64,000 nucleotides of DNA from Candidatus Blautia intestinavium. GTDB lineage: Bacteria; Bacillota; Clostridia; Lachnospirales; Lachnospiraceae. The stretch is from assembly GCA_019113745.1 (NCBI GenBank), contig DXGV01000056.1, forward strand, positions 62,001 to 126,000. The letters run 5' to 3'. Every line of letters starts with the position of its first letter. Position 1 is the stretch's first letter. The notes beneath the pieces were generated by a model. It did not search any database and was not told where the DNA came from. It was given only the letters and a program-made list of their open reading frames with translations. This document shows, piece by piece, positions 16,662 through 26,450 of this stretch. The position numbers and the translations under genes are program-made.

Positions 16662-17231
16662 ATGGGAAAGATTACAGTGGAAACCTGCCATATTGAGGGA
16701 TTAAAGGTGATCACGCCCACAGTATTCGGAGATGAGCGCGGATACTTTATGGAGACTTATAATTATAACGACTACAAGGCGGCGGGTATCGATATGGAGT
16801 TTGTGCAGGACAATCAGTCCAGTTCCAGAAAGGGCGTTCTGAGAGGACTTCACTTCCAGATCAATTACCCCCAGGACAAACTTGTCCGGGTAGTAAGCGG
16901 AGAAGTCTTCGACGTCGCTGTAGATTTAAGAGAAGGCTCCCCTACCTATGGACAGTGGTACGGAGTAGTACTTTCCGCAGAAAATAAAAAACAGTTTTTT
17001 ATTCCAAAGAATTTCGCCCACGGTTTTCTGGTACTTTCAGATTCCGCGGAATTTGCCTACAAATGCACGGATTTTTATCATCCCAACGATGAAGGAGGCC
17101 TTGCCTACGACGATCCGGATATCGGGGTGGAATGGCCGATCCCGGAGGGAATGTCTCTGATCCTGTCTGAAAAGGATCAGAAATGGGGAAGCTTTCAGGA
17201 ATACACAAAAAACAGAGGGAAAAAGGATTGA
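16662..17231 (+). CDS. rfbC: dTDP-4-dehydrorhamnose 3,5-epimerase
   Basis: RfbC (RmlC) epimerises dTDP-4-keto-6-deoxyglucose at C3 and C5. The cupin core is clear: FGDERGYFMETYN, DNQSSSRKGVLRGLHFQ with the catalytic histidine, VFDVAVDLREGSPTYG and FIPKNFAHGFLVLSD. I place the start at ATG 16662, ten bases after a GGAGGG site; the longer ORF-track start (TTG 16644) lies within the end of rfbA. The 189-residue size is normal. The 3' end touches the start of the ABC permease. Confidence 0.95.
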   Translation: MGKITVETCHIEGLKVITPTVFGDERGYFMETYNYNDYKAAGIDMEFVQDNQSSSRKGVLRGLHFQINYPQDKLVRVVSGEVFDVAVDLREGSPTYGQWYGVVLSAENKKQFFIPKNFAHGFLVLSDSAEFAYKCTDFYHPNDEGGLAYDDPDIGVEWPIPEGMSLILSEKDQKWGSFQEYTKNRGKKD

Positions 17232-18034
17232 AAAAAGAAGCGCCTCTGCCAGTGGAGCTTTACCGGAACCGCCGGCTTGTATTTTCCCTGGCAAAAAACG
17301 ACTTTAAAACAAAATACGCAGGCTCCTACTTTGGAACAGTATGGGCCTTTGTACAGCCGGTAGTGACGATCTGCGTCTACTGGTTTGTGTTCGGACTGGC
17401 TTTAAGAAACGGAGCGGACAGAGGAGTGCCCTTTGTTCTCTGGCTGGTGGCGGGGCTTGTACCCTGGTTCTTTATCCAGGAAGGACTTACAGGAGGGACC
17501 AGCGCGCTTCTGGAATATAATTACCTTGTAAAAAAAGTGGTGTTCAATATCCGCATCCTTCCGGTGGTGAAAGTGTTCTCGGCAGTATTTGTACATTTCT
17601 TTTTTGTGGTGATCATCCTTGTGATCTATACCTGTATGGGATATCCGCCCAGTCTGTACGCCCTGCAGCTTATTTACTACAGCTTCTGTACCTTTATGCT
17701 TATCCTGGGACTGACCTATCTTACAAGCTCTGTGGTAGTATTTTTCCGGGATCTGATGCAGATGATAAACATTGCCCTTCAGGTAGGCGTATGGGCTACT
17801 CCTATTATGTGGAGCTTCAGCGATCTGGGGCTTACGGGGACGGTGACTACGATACTGAAGCTGAATCCGGTGTTTTATATCGTCCAGGGATACCGGGACT
17901 CCCTTATCGACAAAGTGGGATTCTGGGAACACCCGGTTCTGACTTTATACTTCTGGGTGTTTACGCTTGTTGTATTTTTCCTTGGAACAAAGCTGTTTAA
18001 GAAACTTCAGGTACATTTTGCGGATGTACTGTAA
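17228..18034 (+). CDS. wzm: Polysaccharide ABC exporter permease (Wzm/TagG/RfbA type)
   Basis: The membrane half of an ABC-2 exporter that moves a lipid-linked glycan chain across the membrane. About 268 residues with six predicted helices; the N-terminus (ELYRNRRLVFSLAKNDFKTKYAGSYFGTVWAFVQP) is the amphipathic family hallmark. The ORF-track ATG at 17183 lies inside rfbC; TTG 17228, overlapping the rfbC stop (TTGA), fits the family N-terminus better, though its ribosome site (AGAGGG) is modest. The ATPase gene follows after 12 bases. Function as Wzm is firm; the start is uncertain. Confidence 0.9.
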   Translation: MKKEAPLPVELYRNRRLVFSLAKNDFKTKYAGSYFGTVWAFVQPVVTICVYWFVFGLALRNGADRGVPFVLWLVAGLVPWFFIQEGLTGGTSALLEYNYLVKKVVFNIRILPVVKVFSAVFVHFFFVVIILVIYTCMGYPPSLYALQLIYYSFCTFMLILGLTYLTSSVVVFFRDLMQMINIALQVGVWATPIMWSFSDLGLTGTVTTILKLNPVFYIVQGYRDSLIDKVGFWEHPVLTLYFWVFTLVVFFLGTKLFKKLQVHFADVL

Positions 18035-18046
18035 ACGGAGAGTAAA

Positions 18047-19303
18047 ATGAGTGATTTTGCAATTCAGGTAAAGCATCTGGACAAGATGTATAAATTATAT
18101 AACAAACCGTCCGACAGGCTCAGAGAGACTCTGGGCCTTAAAGTGCCGGTAAAAGAGCATTATGCCCTCCGGGACGTAAGTTTTGACGTAAAAAGAGGAG
18201 AAACGGTAGGCATTATCGGGACCAACGGCTCCGGAAAGTCCACGATCCTGAAGATTATAACAGGGGTATTGAATCCCACTGCCGGAGAGGTGACTGTGGA
18301 CGGAAGGATTTCCGCCCTTCTTGAGCTGGGAGCCGGGTTTAATCCTGAGTATTCCGGAGTGGAAAATGTATATCTGAACGGAACCATGATGGGATTTTCC
18401 AAGGAGGAGATTGACGGAAGGCTTCAGGATATCCTGGATTTTGCAGATATCGGAGACTTCGTATACCAGCCGGTGAAATCCTATTCCAGCGGTATGTTTG
18501 TCCGTCTTGCTTTCGCGGTGGCAATTAATATTGATCCGGAAATCCTTATTGTAGACGAAGCTCTGTCTGTGGGCGACGTTTTCTTTCAGGCGAAATGCTA
18601 CAGGAAATTTGAGGATTTTAAGGCAATGGGAAAAACGATCCTCTTTGTGAGCCACGATCTCAGCAGCATTGCCCGCTACTGCGACAGAGTGATCCTTTTA
18701 AATAAAGGCGTCAAGCTGAACGAGGGAACTCCAAAGAAGATGGTGGATATGTACAAGCAGCTTCTTGTAGGACAGGACCCGGAAAAGGCGGAAAAGGAGA
18801 AGAAAAAGCAGAAGGAATCCTGGAGCAGACAGTTCCAGGTAAATCCAAATATGCTGGAGTATGGAAGCAGGCTGGCGGAAATTGTGGATTTCGCGGTGCT
18901 TGACGAGAAGGGACTGTGTACAAACACCATAGAAAAAGGAAGCAGTTTTCAGATCAAAATGAAGGTGGCTTTCCGGGAAAATATCCAGGATCCCATACTG
19001 GCTTATACTTTTAAAGATATCAAAGGAACAGAGATCACCGGAACCAATACCCTGTTTGAAAAGGTTCCGGTGGAACACTCCCAGACGGGAGATTCCTGTA
19101 CGGTAATTTTTACACAGGAAATGTATCTCCAGGGAGGAGAGTATCTGCTTTCCTTTGGCTGCACAGGATATAAAGACGGTGAATTTACAGTTTTTCACAG
19201 GCTGTATGACGCCTGCAACGTAACTGTGGTTTCGGAAAAGAACACGGTAGGTTTTTATGATATGAACTCCCAGGTGGAGATTCAGTATGGAGAAGAAGCA
19301 TGA
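18047..19303 (+). CDS. wzt: Polysaccharide ABC exporter ATPase with glycan-binding C-terminal domain (Wzt type)
   Basis: The ATPase half of the glycan exporter. The nucleotide-binding domain (about 1-245) has Walker A GTNGSGKST, signature YSSGMFVRLAFA, Walker B ILIVDEAL and the switch His in VSHD. After a Lys/Glu linker (about 243-265), residues 270-418 form a beta-rich extension like the Wzt C-terminal domain, which in E. coli O9a recognises the chemically capped non-reducing end of the chain before export. TagH-like proteins that lack this role have different tails. The next gene, a methyltransferase/kinase, overlaps its stop (ATGA), which fits recognition of a terminal modification. Confidence 0.92.
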   Translation: MSDFAIQVKHLDKMYKLYNKPSDRLRETLGLKVPVKEHYALRDVSFDVKRGETVGIIGTNGSGKSTILKIITGVLNPTAGEVTVDGRISALLELGAGFNPEYSGVENVYLNGTMMGFSKEEIDGRLQDILDFADIGDFVYQPVKSYSSGMFVRLAFAVAINIDPEILIVDEALSVGDVFFQAKCYRKFEDFKAMGKTILFVSHDLSSIARYCDRVILLNKGVKLNEGTPKKMVDMYKQLLVGQDPEKAEKEKKKQKESWSRQFQVNPNMLEYGSRLAEIVDFAVLDEKGLCTNTIEKGSSFQIKMKVAFRENIQDPILAYTFKDIKGTEITGTNTLFEKVPVEHSQTGDSCTVIFTQEMYLQGGEYLLSFGCTGYKDGEFTVFHRLYDACNVTVVSEKNTVGFYDMNSQVEIQYGEEA

Positions 19304-21483
19304 AAGAAAAAATCGGGAAGGTAGTCCTGGATGACACATATTATCCGGGAGAGGATTTGTACAGTGACGGAGCGGTGGAGGATGAGATGCTGGATATTGC
19401 CAGAACTTATCCGGAAAACAAGTGGAACCAGGTGATCGCCCAGAGAAAAAGCTGGCCGGTTCTCTATCATTTTTCCCATATCAGGGAAAACATCATAAGC
19501 TGGCTTCCGTTTACCGGAGAAGAAAACGTTCTGGAGATCGGATCCGGCTGCGGAGCAGTCACAGGCGCTCTGTGCAAAAGGGCCAAAAAAGTAACCTGCA
19601 TCGAGCTGTCAAAAAAGAGAAGCCAGATCAACGCATGGCGTCACAGGAAGTTTGGCAATCTCACGATCCTTATGGGAAATTTTCAGGAGATCGAGCGCAG
19701 CCTGACCGAAGAATATGATTATATTACCCTGATCGGCGTATTTGAGTACGGAGAAAATTATATTGACAGCAGTACGCCTTTTGTAGATTTCCTGAGAACA
19801 GTGGCCGCTCATTTGAAACCGGAGGGAAAGATCATCCTTGCCATCGAAAACCGTTTCGGGCTGAAATACTGGGCGGGATGTACGGAAGATCATTTCGGCA
19901 CTCTGTTTGAGGGACTGGAAGGCTATCCCACAACAAAAGGAGTGAAGACCTTTACGAAAAAAGAGCTGTCCGGAATTCTGGAGAAGGCGGGGGGACTGAA
20001 AGCATCCTGGTATTACCCGTTTCCGGATTACAAGCTGCCTATGACGGTTTTTTCGGACAGAAGACTTCCTCTGAAAGGGGAAATGAACCGTATGGAGACA
20101 AATTACGACCGTCTGCGCCTGCAGCTTTTCCAGGAGTCTCCTGTTTACGATTCTCTTCTTGAAAACGATCTGTTTCCGGAGTTTTCCAATTCTTTTCTCC
20201 TTCTCATCGGAAAAGAGGAAAGCTGTTCTCAGACTGTTTACGTGAAATTCTCCAATGAAAGAGACAGGCGTTTTTCTCTGAGAACGGAAATCTGTGAAGC
20301 GGGAAAATACGCGCGGTTTGTACGCAAGGTTCCGGAAACAGAGGAGGCACAGTCTCATGTGCGGAATCTTGAGAATATAGAGAGAGAGCTTACGGGCCTG
20401 TATGAAAAAGAAGGCATGGAGCTGAACTTTTGCAGGCTGGAAAAGGACGGCGCCAGACTGGAATATCTGGAGGGAACCACTCTGGAGGAACGGCTGGACG
20501 GCCTGTTGAAAAAAGGTGAGATTGAGAAGCTGGAGGAGCTTCTGTTCTTCTATCTGAAAAAAATACGGAATATCCACAGCAGAAGTATTTTCCAGAAGAC
20601 GCCGGAGTTTGTGAAGGTCTTCGGAGACGCGGAGCTGGAAGGTGAGCTGCGCTGCGGAGGAATTTCCAATATCGATATCGTTCCGGCAAATATTCTGATC
20701 CAGCAGGACAGAGTTGTGATCCTGGATTATGAGTGGACCTTCCGTTTTCCGGTACCCTGTAACTTTATTCTGTACCGGATGATCCATTACTATCTGGAAA
20801 GCGACGGCAAACGCCGTATACTGAAGGAACGGAATTTCTATGAAAAGGCGGGTATTTCGGAAAAGGAACAGAAAATTTATGCCGGAATGGAAAAACATTT
20901 CCAGGCGTATATAGAAGGAAGCCATGTATCGCTTCTTTCGCTGTATGACGAGGTATCGCCGGGAAAAGTCGAGATCCTGCCGATTTATGAAAAAATGCGT
21001 ATTGCCAGTGCGGAGAGAAGGCTTCAGGTATTTTACGACAGGGGCAGAGACTTCCGGGAGGAGGATTCTGTAAGCCGGCCTATGGGAAAACAGGGGGCAG
21101 CGGCGGAAATTGAGATACCGGAGGGCGTGCGCAGGATACGCCTTGATCCGGGCGAAGCATCCGGCGGACTGATCATTCGGAAGCTCTGTTATGAAAACGG
21201 CGGAAAAGCGGCGTTTACTTCCAATGGGTTTCCTCTGGGCGGCGGAGCATATTACTTCGGCGGCGGAGATCCCCAGTTTATTCTGGAAAAGATCCCGGCG
21301 GGAGCCAGAAAACTTCAGATCGAGATTGAGATCATGAAGGAACCGGAGGCGGAAGAGGCCTTCTGGAGAAGCCTTTCCCGGGTATCCGCAGAAAAAGACG
21401 CGGAGATCGCGGCGCTGAAGGAGAAAATCCGCCAGATGGAAAATACGAAGGTGTGGAAAATTTACCGCAGCCTGAAGAAGTGA
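19300..21483 (+). CDS. Methyltransferase-kinase fusion with C-terminal coiled coil (WbdD-like)
   Basis: A 727-residue protein of at least two catalytic domains. Residues about 45-235 are a class I SAM methyltransferase (VLEIGSGCGAVTG; NRFGLKYWAG later). Residues about 325-560 look like a kinase fold of the APH type: Asp459 and Asn464 in DIVPANIL, and Asp476 in VILDYEW, match the catalytic HxDxxxxN and DxE pattern. A beta-rich region follows, then a C-terminal coiled coil (about 695-725) ending in a VWKIYRSLKK amphipathic tail. This is the layout of WbdD, which caps O9a chains with phosphate and methyl groups and sets chain length. Overlap with the Wzt gene supports such a role. Sequence similarity to WbdD itself has not been tested. 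Confidence 0.78.
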   Translation: MKEKIGKVVLDDTYYPGEDLYSDGAVEDEMLDIARTYPENKWNQVIAQRKSWPVLYHFSHIRENIISWLPFTGEENVLEIGSGCGAVTGALCKRAKKVTCIELSKKRSQINAWRHRKFGNLTILMGNFQEIERSLTEEYDYITLIGVFEYGENYIDSSTPFVDFLRTVAAHLKPEGKIILAIENRFGLKYWAGCTEDHFGTLFEGLEGYPTTKGVKTFTKKELSGILEKAGGLKASWYYPFPDYKLPMTVFSDRRLPLKGEMNRMETNYDRLRLQLFQESPVYDSLLENDLFPEFSNSFLLLIGKEESCSQTVYVKFSNERDRRFSLRTEICEAGKYARFVRKVPETEEAQSHVRNLENIERELTGLYEKEGMELNFCRLEKDGARLEYLEGTTLEERLDGLLKKGEIEKLEELLFFYLKKIRNIHSRSIFQKTPEFVKVFGDAELEGELRCGGISNIDIVPANILIQQDRVVILDYEWTFRFPVPCNFILYRMIHYYLESDGKRRILKERNFYEKAGISEKEQKIYAGMEKHFQAYIEGSHVSLLSLYDEVSPGKVEILPIYEKMRIASAERRLQVFYDRGRDFREEDSVSRPMGKQGAAAEIEIPEGVRRIRLDPGEASGGLIIRKLCYENGGKAAFTSNGFPLGGGAYYFGGGDPQFILEKIPAGARKLQIEIEIMKEPEAEEAFWRSLSRVSAEKDAEIAALKEKIRQMENTKVWKIYRSLKK

Positions 21484-21492
21484 GGACAGAAC

Positions 21493-23922
21493 ATGGAAGA
21501 ATTGCGCTTCAGTGTGGATGAAGAAAAATATGACGACCGCCACGGGCAGGTGCTGAGCCTGTCCGGATGGTGCGTTTCTCCCGGCTACGGAGAATTTCGT
21601 TTCCGGCTCCTGGGAGACGGAAGAGAAGAAATCTGTATTCCCGAAGCGGAGCGCCATGCAAGGCCGGACGTAGGACAGGCGCTGTCTCTGGATTTTGAAG
21701 ATTTTCTCCCGGGCTTTACTGTTACCATTCCGGAAGCAGGAAAACTGGCGGAGCAGTTTGGGACTCTGGAGCTTTTTCTGGAAACGGGAGAACAGAGGGC
21801 GTCTGTGTGGAAAAGGGAAAGCGGCGAACTGAAGGCTTTCCTTCAGGAATGTCTGATCGAGTATCATATTGACCGGGCGGAAATCCTTTACGATACCATG
21901 CTGGAGATCCAGGGCTGGGTAATGGACCAGCGGGGAGACGCAGAGGTAAAACTTCTGAATACGGACGGAAGTCCTGTCCCCTGCAGACTGAGCAGAGGGC
22001 GCAGACCTGACGTAGTGGAAAGAAGGAATCTTGACAACGATTATAAAACAAGAGAGATAGGATTCCGTATTTCCGCTTCTGCGGAGGAAATAAAAGGGAA
22101 GAAAGCGGTTCTGAAATTTTCCGGAACCTCTGCGGAAAAGTCTTATGAGATTGATATTCAAAAGCTCAGAAGAGAAAAGAAGCCGGAAGGATTTTTCGGA
22201 CGCTTTAAGAAGAATGAGAAGGGAAGCAGGGAAGATTATGAGGAGTGGAGAAAGAGCCGCTCTCTGTCACGCTTCGAAGGCTGGAAACAGAAAAGGGCCG
22301 CGTTTTCCTACGCCCCGGTTATCAGTATTGTCATTCCCTTATACAATACTCCTCTTCCTTATCTGGATGAACTGCTGAAATCCATACAGGGACAGACCTA
22401 CAGAAAATGGCAGCTCTGTCTGGCGGACGGAAGCACAGACGATAAAGTCAGATTTCATCTGAAAAAGCATTATGGACGTGAAAAGCGTATTTCTTACAAA
22501 AAACTGAGAGAAAACAAAGGAATCTCTCAGAATACAAACGAAGCGATTTCCCTTGCCAGAGGAGAGTTTCTTATGCTCTGCGATCACGACGATACCCTGG
22601 AGCCGGACGCTCTTTATGAGATCGTAAAAGCCTTGAACGAGCACCCGGAGGCGGACGCGGTTTATACAGATGAAGATAAAGTAAGCATGGACGGCAGACA
22701 TTATTTTGACCCGCATTTTAAATCGGATTTCAATCTTTTCCGCTTCCGGGAAAATAATTATATCTGCCATATTTTCGCGGTACGGAAAACTGTGGCGGAG
22801 AAAGCCGGACTGTTCCGGCCGGAGTTCGACGGAGCTCAGGATTATGATTTTATTTTCCGGTGCTGTGAAGCGTCCCGGGAGACCGTTCATATTCCGAAAG
22901 CTTTATATCACTGGCGATGTCATATGGAATCCACCGCGGCTGATCCTTCCAGCAAGGCTTACGCCTACGAGGCCGGAAGAAGAGCTGTGGAAGAGCATTA
23001 TAAAAGACTTGAGATTCCGGCAGAAGTGGAGCTGACAGAGCGGCCCGGCTGGTACAGAAGCCGTGTGAAGATTCAGGGGAAACCGCTGATCTCCATTATC
23101 ATTCCCAATAAAGACCATATAGGGGATCTGGAGCTGTGTCTTTCTTCGCTGACGGAGAGATCCACATGGGATAACTACGAAGTCCTTGTAGTGGAAAACA
23201 ACAGCGAAAAAGAAGAAACTTTTGCTTATTATAAAAAACTTCCGGAAAAGTATCCGAAAGCGAGGGTGCTTGTCTGGGAGAAAGAATTTAATTATTCTGC
23301 TATCAATAATTTTGCGGCGGAAAAAGCGGCGGGAGATTATCTTCTGTTCCTGAACAACGACGTGGAGATCCTTACTCCGGAGTGGATAGAGGAAATGCTG
23401 ATGATCTGTCAGCAGAGAGACGTAGCCGCCGTGGGGGCGAAGCTTTACTATCCTGACGACACGATCCAGCATGCGGGAGTGGTGCTGGGACTGGGAGGCA
23501 TTGCGGGGCATATTATGTGCCGGGCTTCCAGGGAAGACGCAGGATATTTTGGACGGATGATCAGCGTGCAGGAGATCAGCGCGGTGACGGCAGCCTGTAT
23601 GCTTGTAAAAAAATCGGATTTTCAGGCAGTGGGAGGCTTTGACGAAAGCTTCCGCGTGGCTTTTAATGATATCGATCTGTGTATGAAAATGAGGGCGGAA
23701 AACAAAAAGGTTGTTTTTACCCCTCATGCCGAACTGTATCACTATGAGTCAAAATCCAGAGGGTTGGAGGACACGCCGGAGAAGCAGTTCCGGTTTGACA
23801 AAGAGGTAAAGCGTTTTCAGGAGAAGTGGGGAAAAGAACTGGAAAAAGGCGATCCCTATTATAATCCCAACCTGTCTGTGACGGAAGGCGACTGTTCGCT
23901 TTTGGCCGACGGCGGGCAGTAG
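21493..23922 (+). CDS. Giant tandem GT2 glycosyltransferase with N-terminal beta domains
   Basis: An 809-residue enzyme probably building the repeat unit of the exported glycan. Residues 1-240 hold two beta-sandwich-like modules (LSLSGWCVSPG and LEIQGWVMDQRG mark matching strands). Then two GT2 domains follow: the first at about 275-500 (SIVIPLYNTP, DGSTDD, CDHDDTLEPDAL, HWRCH) and the second at about 530-790 (SIIIPNKDH, NNDVEI, DTIQHAGVVLG, FNDIDLCMKM). Both have metal-binding Asp motifs. The close homologue that follows shares this architecture. It may act as a two-specificity or processive transferase; linkage and donor (plausibly dTDP-rhamnose) are not readable. Confidence 0.88.
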   Translation: MEELRFSVDEEKYDDRHGQVLSLSGWCVSPGYGEFRFRLLGDGREEICIPEAERHARPDVGQALSLDFEDFLPGFTVTIPEAGKLAEQFGTLELFLETGEQRASVWKRESGELKAFLQECLIEYHIDRAEILYDTMLEIQGWVMDQRGDAEVKLLNTDGSPVPCRLSRGRRPDVVERRNLDNDYKTREIGFRISASAEEIKGKKAVLKFSGTSAEKSYEIDIQKLRREKKPEGFFGRFKKNEKGSREDYEEWRKSRSLSRFEGWKQKRAAFSYAPVISIVIPLYNTPLPYLDELLKSIQGQTYRKWQLCLADGSTDDKVRFHLKKHYGREKRISYKKLRENKGISQNTNEAISLARGEFLMLCDHDDTLEPDALYEIVKALNEHPEADAVYTDEDKVSMDGRHYFDPHFKSDFNLFRFRENNYICHIFAVRKTVAEKAGLFRPEFDGAQDYDFIFRCCEASRETVHIPKALYHWRCHMESTAADPSSKAYAYEAGRRAVEEHYKRLEIPAEVELTERPGWYRSRVKIQGKPLISIIIPNKDHIGDLELCLSSLTERSTWDNYEVLVVENNSEKEETFAYYKKLPEKYPKARVLVWEKEFNYSAINNFAAEKAAGDYLLFLNNDVEILTPEWIEEMLMICQQRDVAAVGAKLYYPDDTIQHAGVVLGLGGIAGHIMCRASREDAGYFGRMISVQEISAVTAACMLVKKSDFQAVGGFDESFRVAFNDIDLCMKMRAENKKVVFTPHAELYHYESKSRGLEDTPEKQFRFDKEVKRFQEKWGKELEKGDPYYNPNLSVTEGDCSLLADGGQ

Positions 23923-23994
23923 GAGACAGGCGGATATGGAATGTCCGGACTTGTGATGGGTTTCGAGACAAAACTGAGAAATGAGGTTTCTGAT

Positions 23995-26439
23995 ATGGCA
24001 AGAGAGATTTTTGAGGTAACAAAAGACCGGTTTCATCTGAAGGATCCCTGCCGCTACATTCTTCAGGGAACATGGCCCAAGGAAGCAAAAATGAGAGCCT
24101 GCCTGGACGGCTCCCAGATAAAGGCGGAGATCAGAAAACTGGAAGTAGTAAGCGCTCTGGAGCGTTTTAAAGATCCGGATCTGATGCGGGGAGAACGTAT
24201 TACGGCGGAGGTGCGGCTTCCGGAATCCCTGGAGGGCTTTCAGAAGCTGACGGTATATGCGGATATGCCGGAAAAAACAATCAACTGGTTTTCTGTTTCA
24301 GTAAAAGAACTGGAACGGCGCCGTGGAAAGCCTCAGTTTTTTATTGAAGAGGAGAAGGTGCAGCAGGGATTTCTCCGCATCCGGGGATGGGCCGTGGCGG
24401 ACAGCCCGGTGCGCATCCAGATCTTTGATGAAAACAAGCAGAAGATTTCTGCGGAAATCCTCCGGACAGAGCGGGTGGACGTGGAGCAGCTTTATGAGGA
24501 GATGGATTTTCCGGATAAAACGGGATTTTTCGTGGAACTGACCAATCTGACAGGAAAGCTGCTCTATATGGTGTTCTACGCCGGAGAAACAAAGTCTGTT
24601 CATATTGTCCATCTGAAGCCTTCTGTAGTTTTCAGGAGAAAAATAGAAAAATATGCCAAAAAGGGGATACGCTACTGGAAAAGCCAGGGCGGGGCGGCGC
24701 TGGCGGGAAAGATCGTTTCCAAGGTAAAAACAGCGTCTACAAGAGAGATCCCTTATCAGAAATGGATCGTCCGCCATCTGCCAGGCGACAGGGAACTGGA
24801 AAAACAGCGCCATGAGAAATTTGAATATCAGCCGAAGATTTCTATTGTGGTTCCCCTTTATAAAACGCCGGAGAAATACCTTCACCAGCTTGTGGAATCC
24901 ATTAAGGCACAGACTTATCCCAACTGGGAGCTCTGTCTTTCCGATGGAAGCGGAGCGGATTCTCCTCTCAGAAAGACGCTGGATGCGCTGGAAAAATCCG
25001 ACGAGAGGATCCGGGTGATCCGAAATGAAACGCCTCTGAGGATCGCGGAAAATACAAACGCCGGAATGGAGGCGGCCACGGGAGATTTTATCGCCTTTGC
25101 CGATCATGACGACGTGCTGACGCCTCACGCGCTGTACCAGTGTGTAAAGGCCGTAAATGAGAACAGAGAGATCAGGCTTCTCTATTCTGACGAGGACAAA
25201 ATGTCCATGGACGGCCATAAATTTTTCCAGCCTCATTTCAAGCCGGATTACAACCCCGATCTTCTCTGTACGGTGAACTATATCTGCCATCTGTTTGTAG
25301 TGAGAAGAGACGTGGTGGATCAGGTGGGGCTGTTCCGTCCGGAGTTTGACGGAGCTCAGGATTATGATTTTATTTTCCGCTGTGTGGAGGCGGTGAAGCC
25401 GGAGGAAATATATCATATTACGAAGATCCTCTATCACTGGAGATGCCATGAGGATTCCACCGCTGAGAACCCGGAGAGCAAGACATACGCTTTTGAGGCG
25501 GGAAAAAGAGCCATCGAGGCCCATTATAAGAGAACAGGGATTCATGCGGAGGTGTTCCAGGGAGAATTCCTGGGACTGTACCGCACAAAATTTATCCGCG
25601 ACCATGATCCGCTGATCTCCATCATCATCCCCAATAAGGATCACACAGACGATCTGAAGCGGTGTATGGATTCCATTGACAGTAAATCCACCTATCAGAA
25701 CTATGAATATATCATTGTGGAAAACAACAGCACAGAGGAAAAAACCTTCCGTTTCTATAAAGACCTGGAAGAAAACCACCCCAAAGCCAGGGTGGTATAC
25801 TGGGACAGAGAGTTCAATTATTCCGCCATCAATAATTACGGCGCTTCCTTCGCGAAAGGAGAATACCTGCTTCTTCTGAACAACGACACGGAGATCATAA
25901 ACGATGACTGTCTGGAGGAGCTTCTGGGATATTGTATGCGCGGCGATGTGGGCGCTGTGGGAGCCAGAATGTATTATGAGGACGATACCATTCAGCACGC
26001 CGGTGTTGTGATCGGATTCGGCGGCATTGCGGGACACTGTTTTGTCCTGCAGCCCAGAGGCACTACGGGATACTGCCACAGGATCATCTGCGCCCAGGAT
26101 TACAGCGCGGTAACGGCGGCCTGCATGATGGTGAAAAAATCCGCTTTCGACCAGGTGGGCGGACTGACGGAAGAACTTGCGGTCGCTTTCAATGACATTG
26201 ATTTCTGCATGAAGCTTCGCGCGGCGGGATACCTGATCGTATATAATCCTTACGCGGAACTGTATCATTACGAGTCCAAATCAAGAGGACTGGAGGATAC
26301 GCCCGAGAAGGTGGCAAGATTCAACAAGGAGATCGCGACTTTTGAAAAACGCTGGCCGGATATCATGCGGGACGGGGATCCCTACTACAATCCCAATCTT
26401 ACGCTGAAAAGCCAGGATTTTTCCCTGAAACGTATTTAG
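23995..26439 (+). CDS. Giant tandem GT2 glycosyltransferase, paralogue
   Basis: This is a second tandem GT2 enzyme, about 814 residues, with the same order as its neighbour: N-terminal beta modules (about 1-230; FLRIRGWAVADSP), a basic linker, GT2 domain one (SIVVPLYKTP, ADHDDVLTPHAL, FDGAQDYDFIFRC, HWRCHEDST) and GT2 domain two (SIIIPNKDHTDD, NNDTEI, DTIQHAGVVIGFGG, FNDIDFCMKL). Long identical motifs with the previous gene show duplication. I prefer ATG 23995 (GAGG nine bases upstream) to the ORF-track ATG 23941, which lies in a run of short overlapping starts; this is uncertain. rfbD follows 11 bases later. Confidence 0.86.
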   Translation: MAREIFEVTKDRFHLKDPCRYILQGTWPKEAKMRACLDGSQIKAEIRKLEVVSALERFKDPDLMRGERITAEVRLPESLEGFQKLTVYADMPEKTINWFSVSVKELERRRGKPQFFIEEEKVQQGFLRIRGWAVADSPVRIQIFDENKQKISAEILRTERVDVEQLYEEMDFPDKTGFFVELTNLTGKLLYMVFYAGETKSVHIVHLKPSVVFRRKIEKYAKKGIRYWKSQGGAALAGKIVSKVKTASTREIPYQKWIVRHLPGDRELEKQRHEKFEYQPKISIVVPLYKTPEKYLHQLVESIKAQTYPNWELCLSDGSGADSPLRKTLDALEKSDERIRVIRNETPLRIAENTNAGMEAATGDFIAFADHDDVLTPHALYQCVKAVNENREIRLLYSDEDKMSMDGHKFFQPHFKPDYNPDLLCTVNYICHLFVVRRDVVDQVGLFRPEFDGAQDYDFIFRCVEAVKPEEIYHITKILYHWRCHEDSTAENPESKTYAFEAGKRAIEAHYKRTGIHAEVFQGEFLGLYRTKFIRDHDPLISIIIPNKDHTDDLKRCMDSIDSKSTYQNYEYIIVENNSTEEKTFRFYKDLEENHPKARVVYWDREFNYSAINNYGASFAKGEYLLLLNNDTEIINDDCLEELLGYCMRGDVGAVGARMYYEDDTIQHAGVVIGFGGIAGHCFVLQPRGTTGYCHRIICAQDYSAVTAACMMVKKSAFDQVGGLTEELAVAFNDIDFCMKLRAAGYLIVYNPYAELYHYESKSRGLEDTPEKVARFNKEIATFEKRWPDIMRDGDPYYNPNLTLKSQDFSLKRI

Positions 26440-26450
26440 AGGAGGTTCTT

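Noticed and set aside
19609-22161. 850-residue minus-strand ORF
   Set aside because: It is the antisense shadow of the WbdD-like and tandem GT2 genes; composition (Arg, Phe, His rich) is that of a reversed coding strand.
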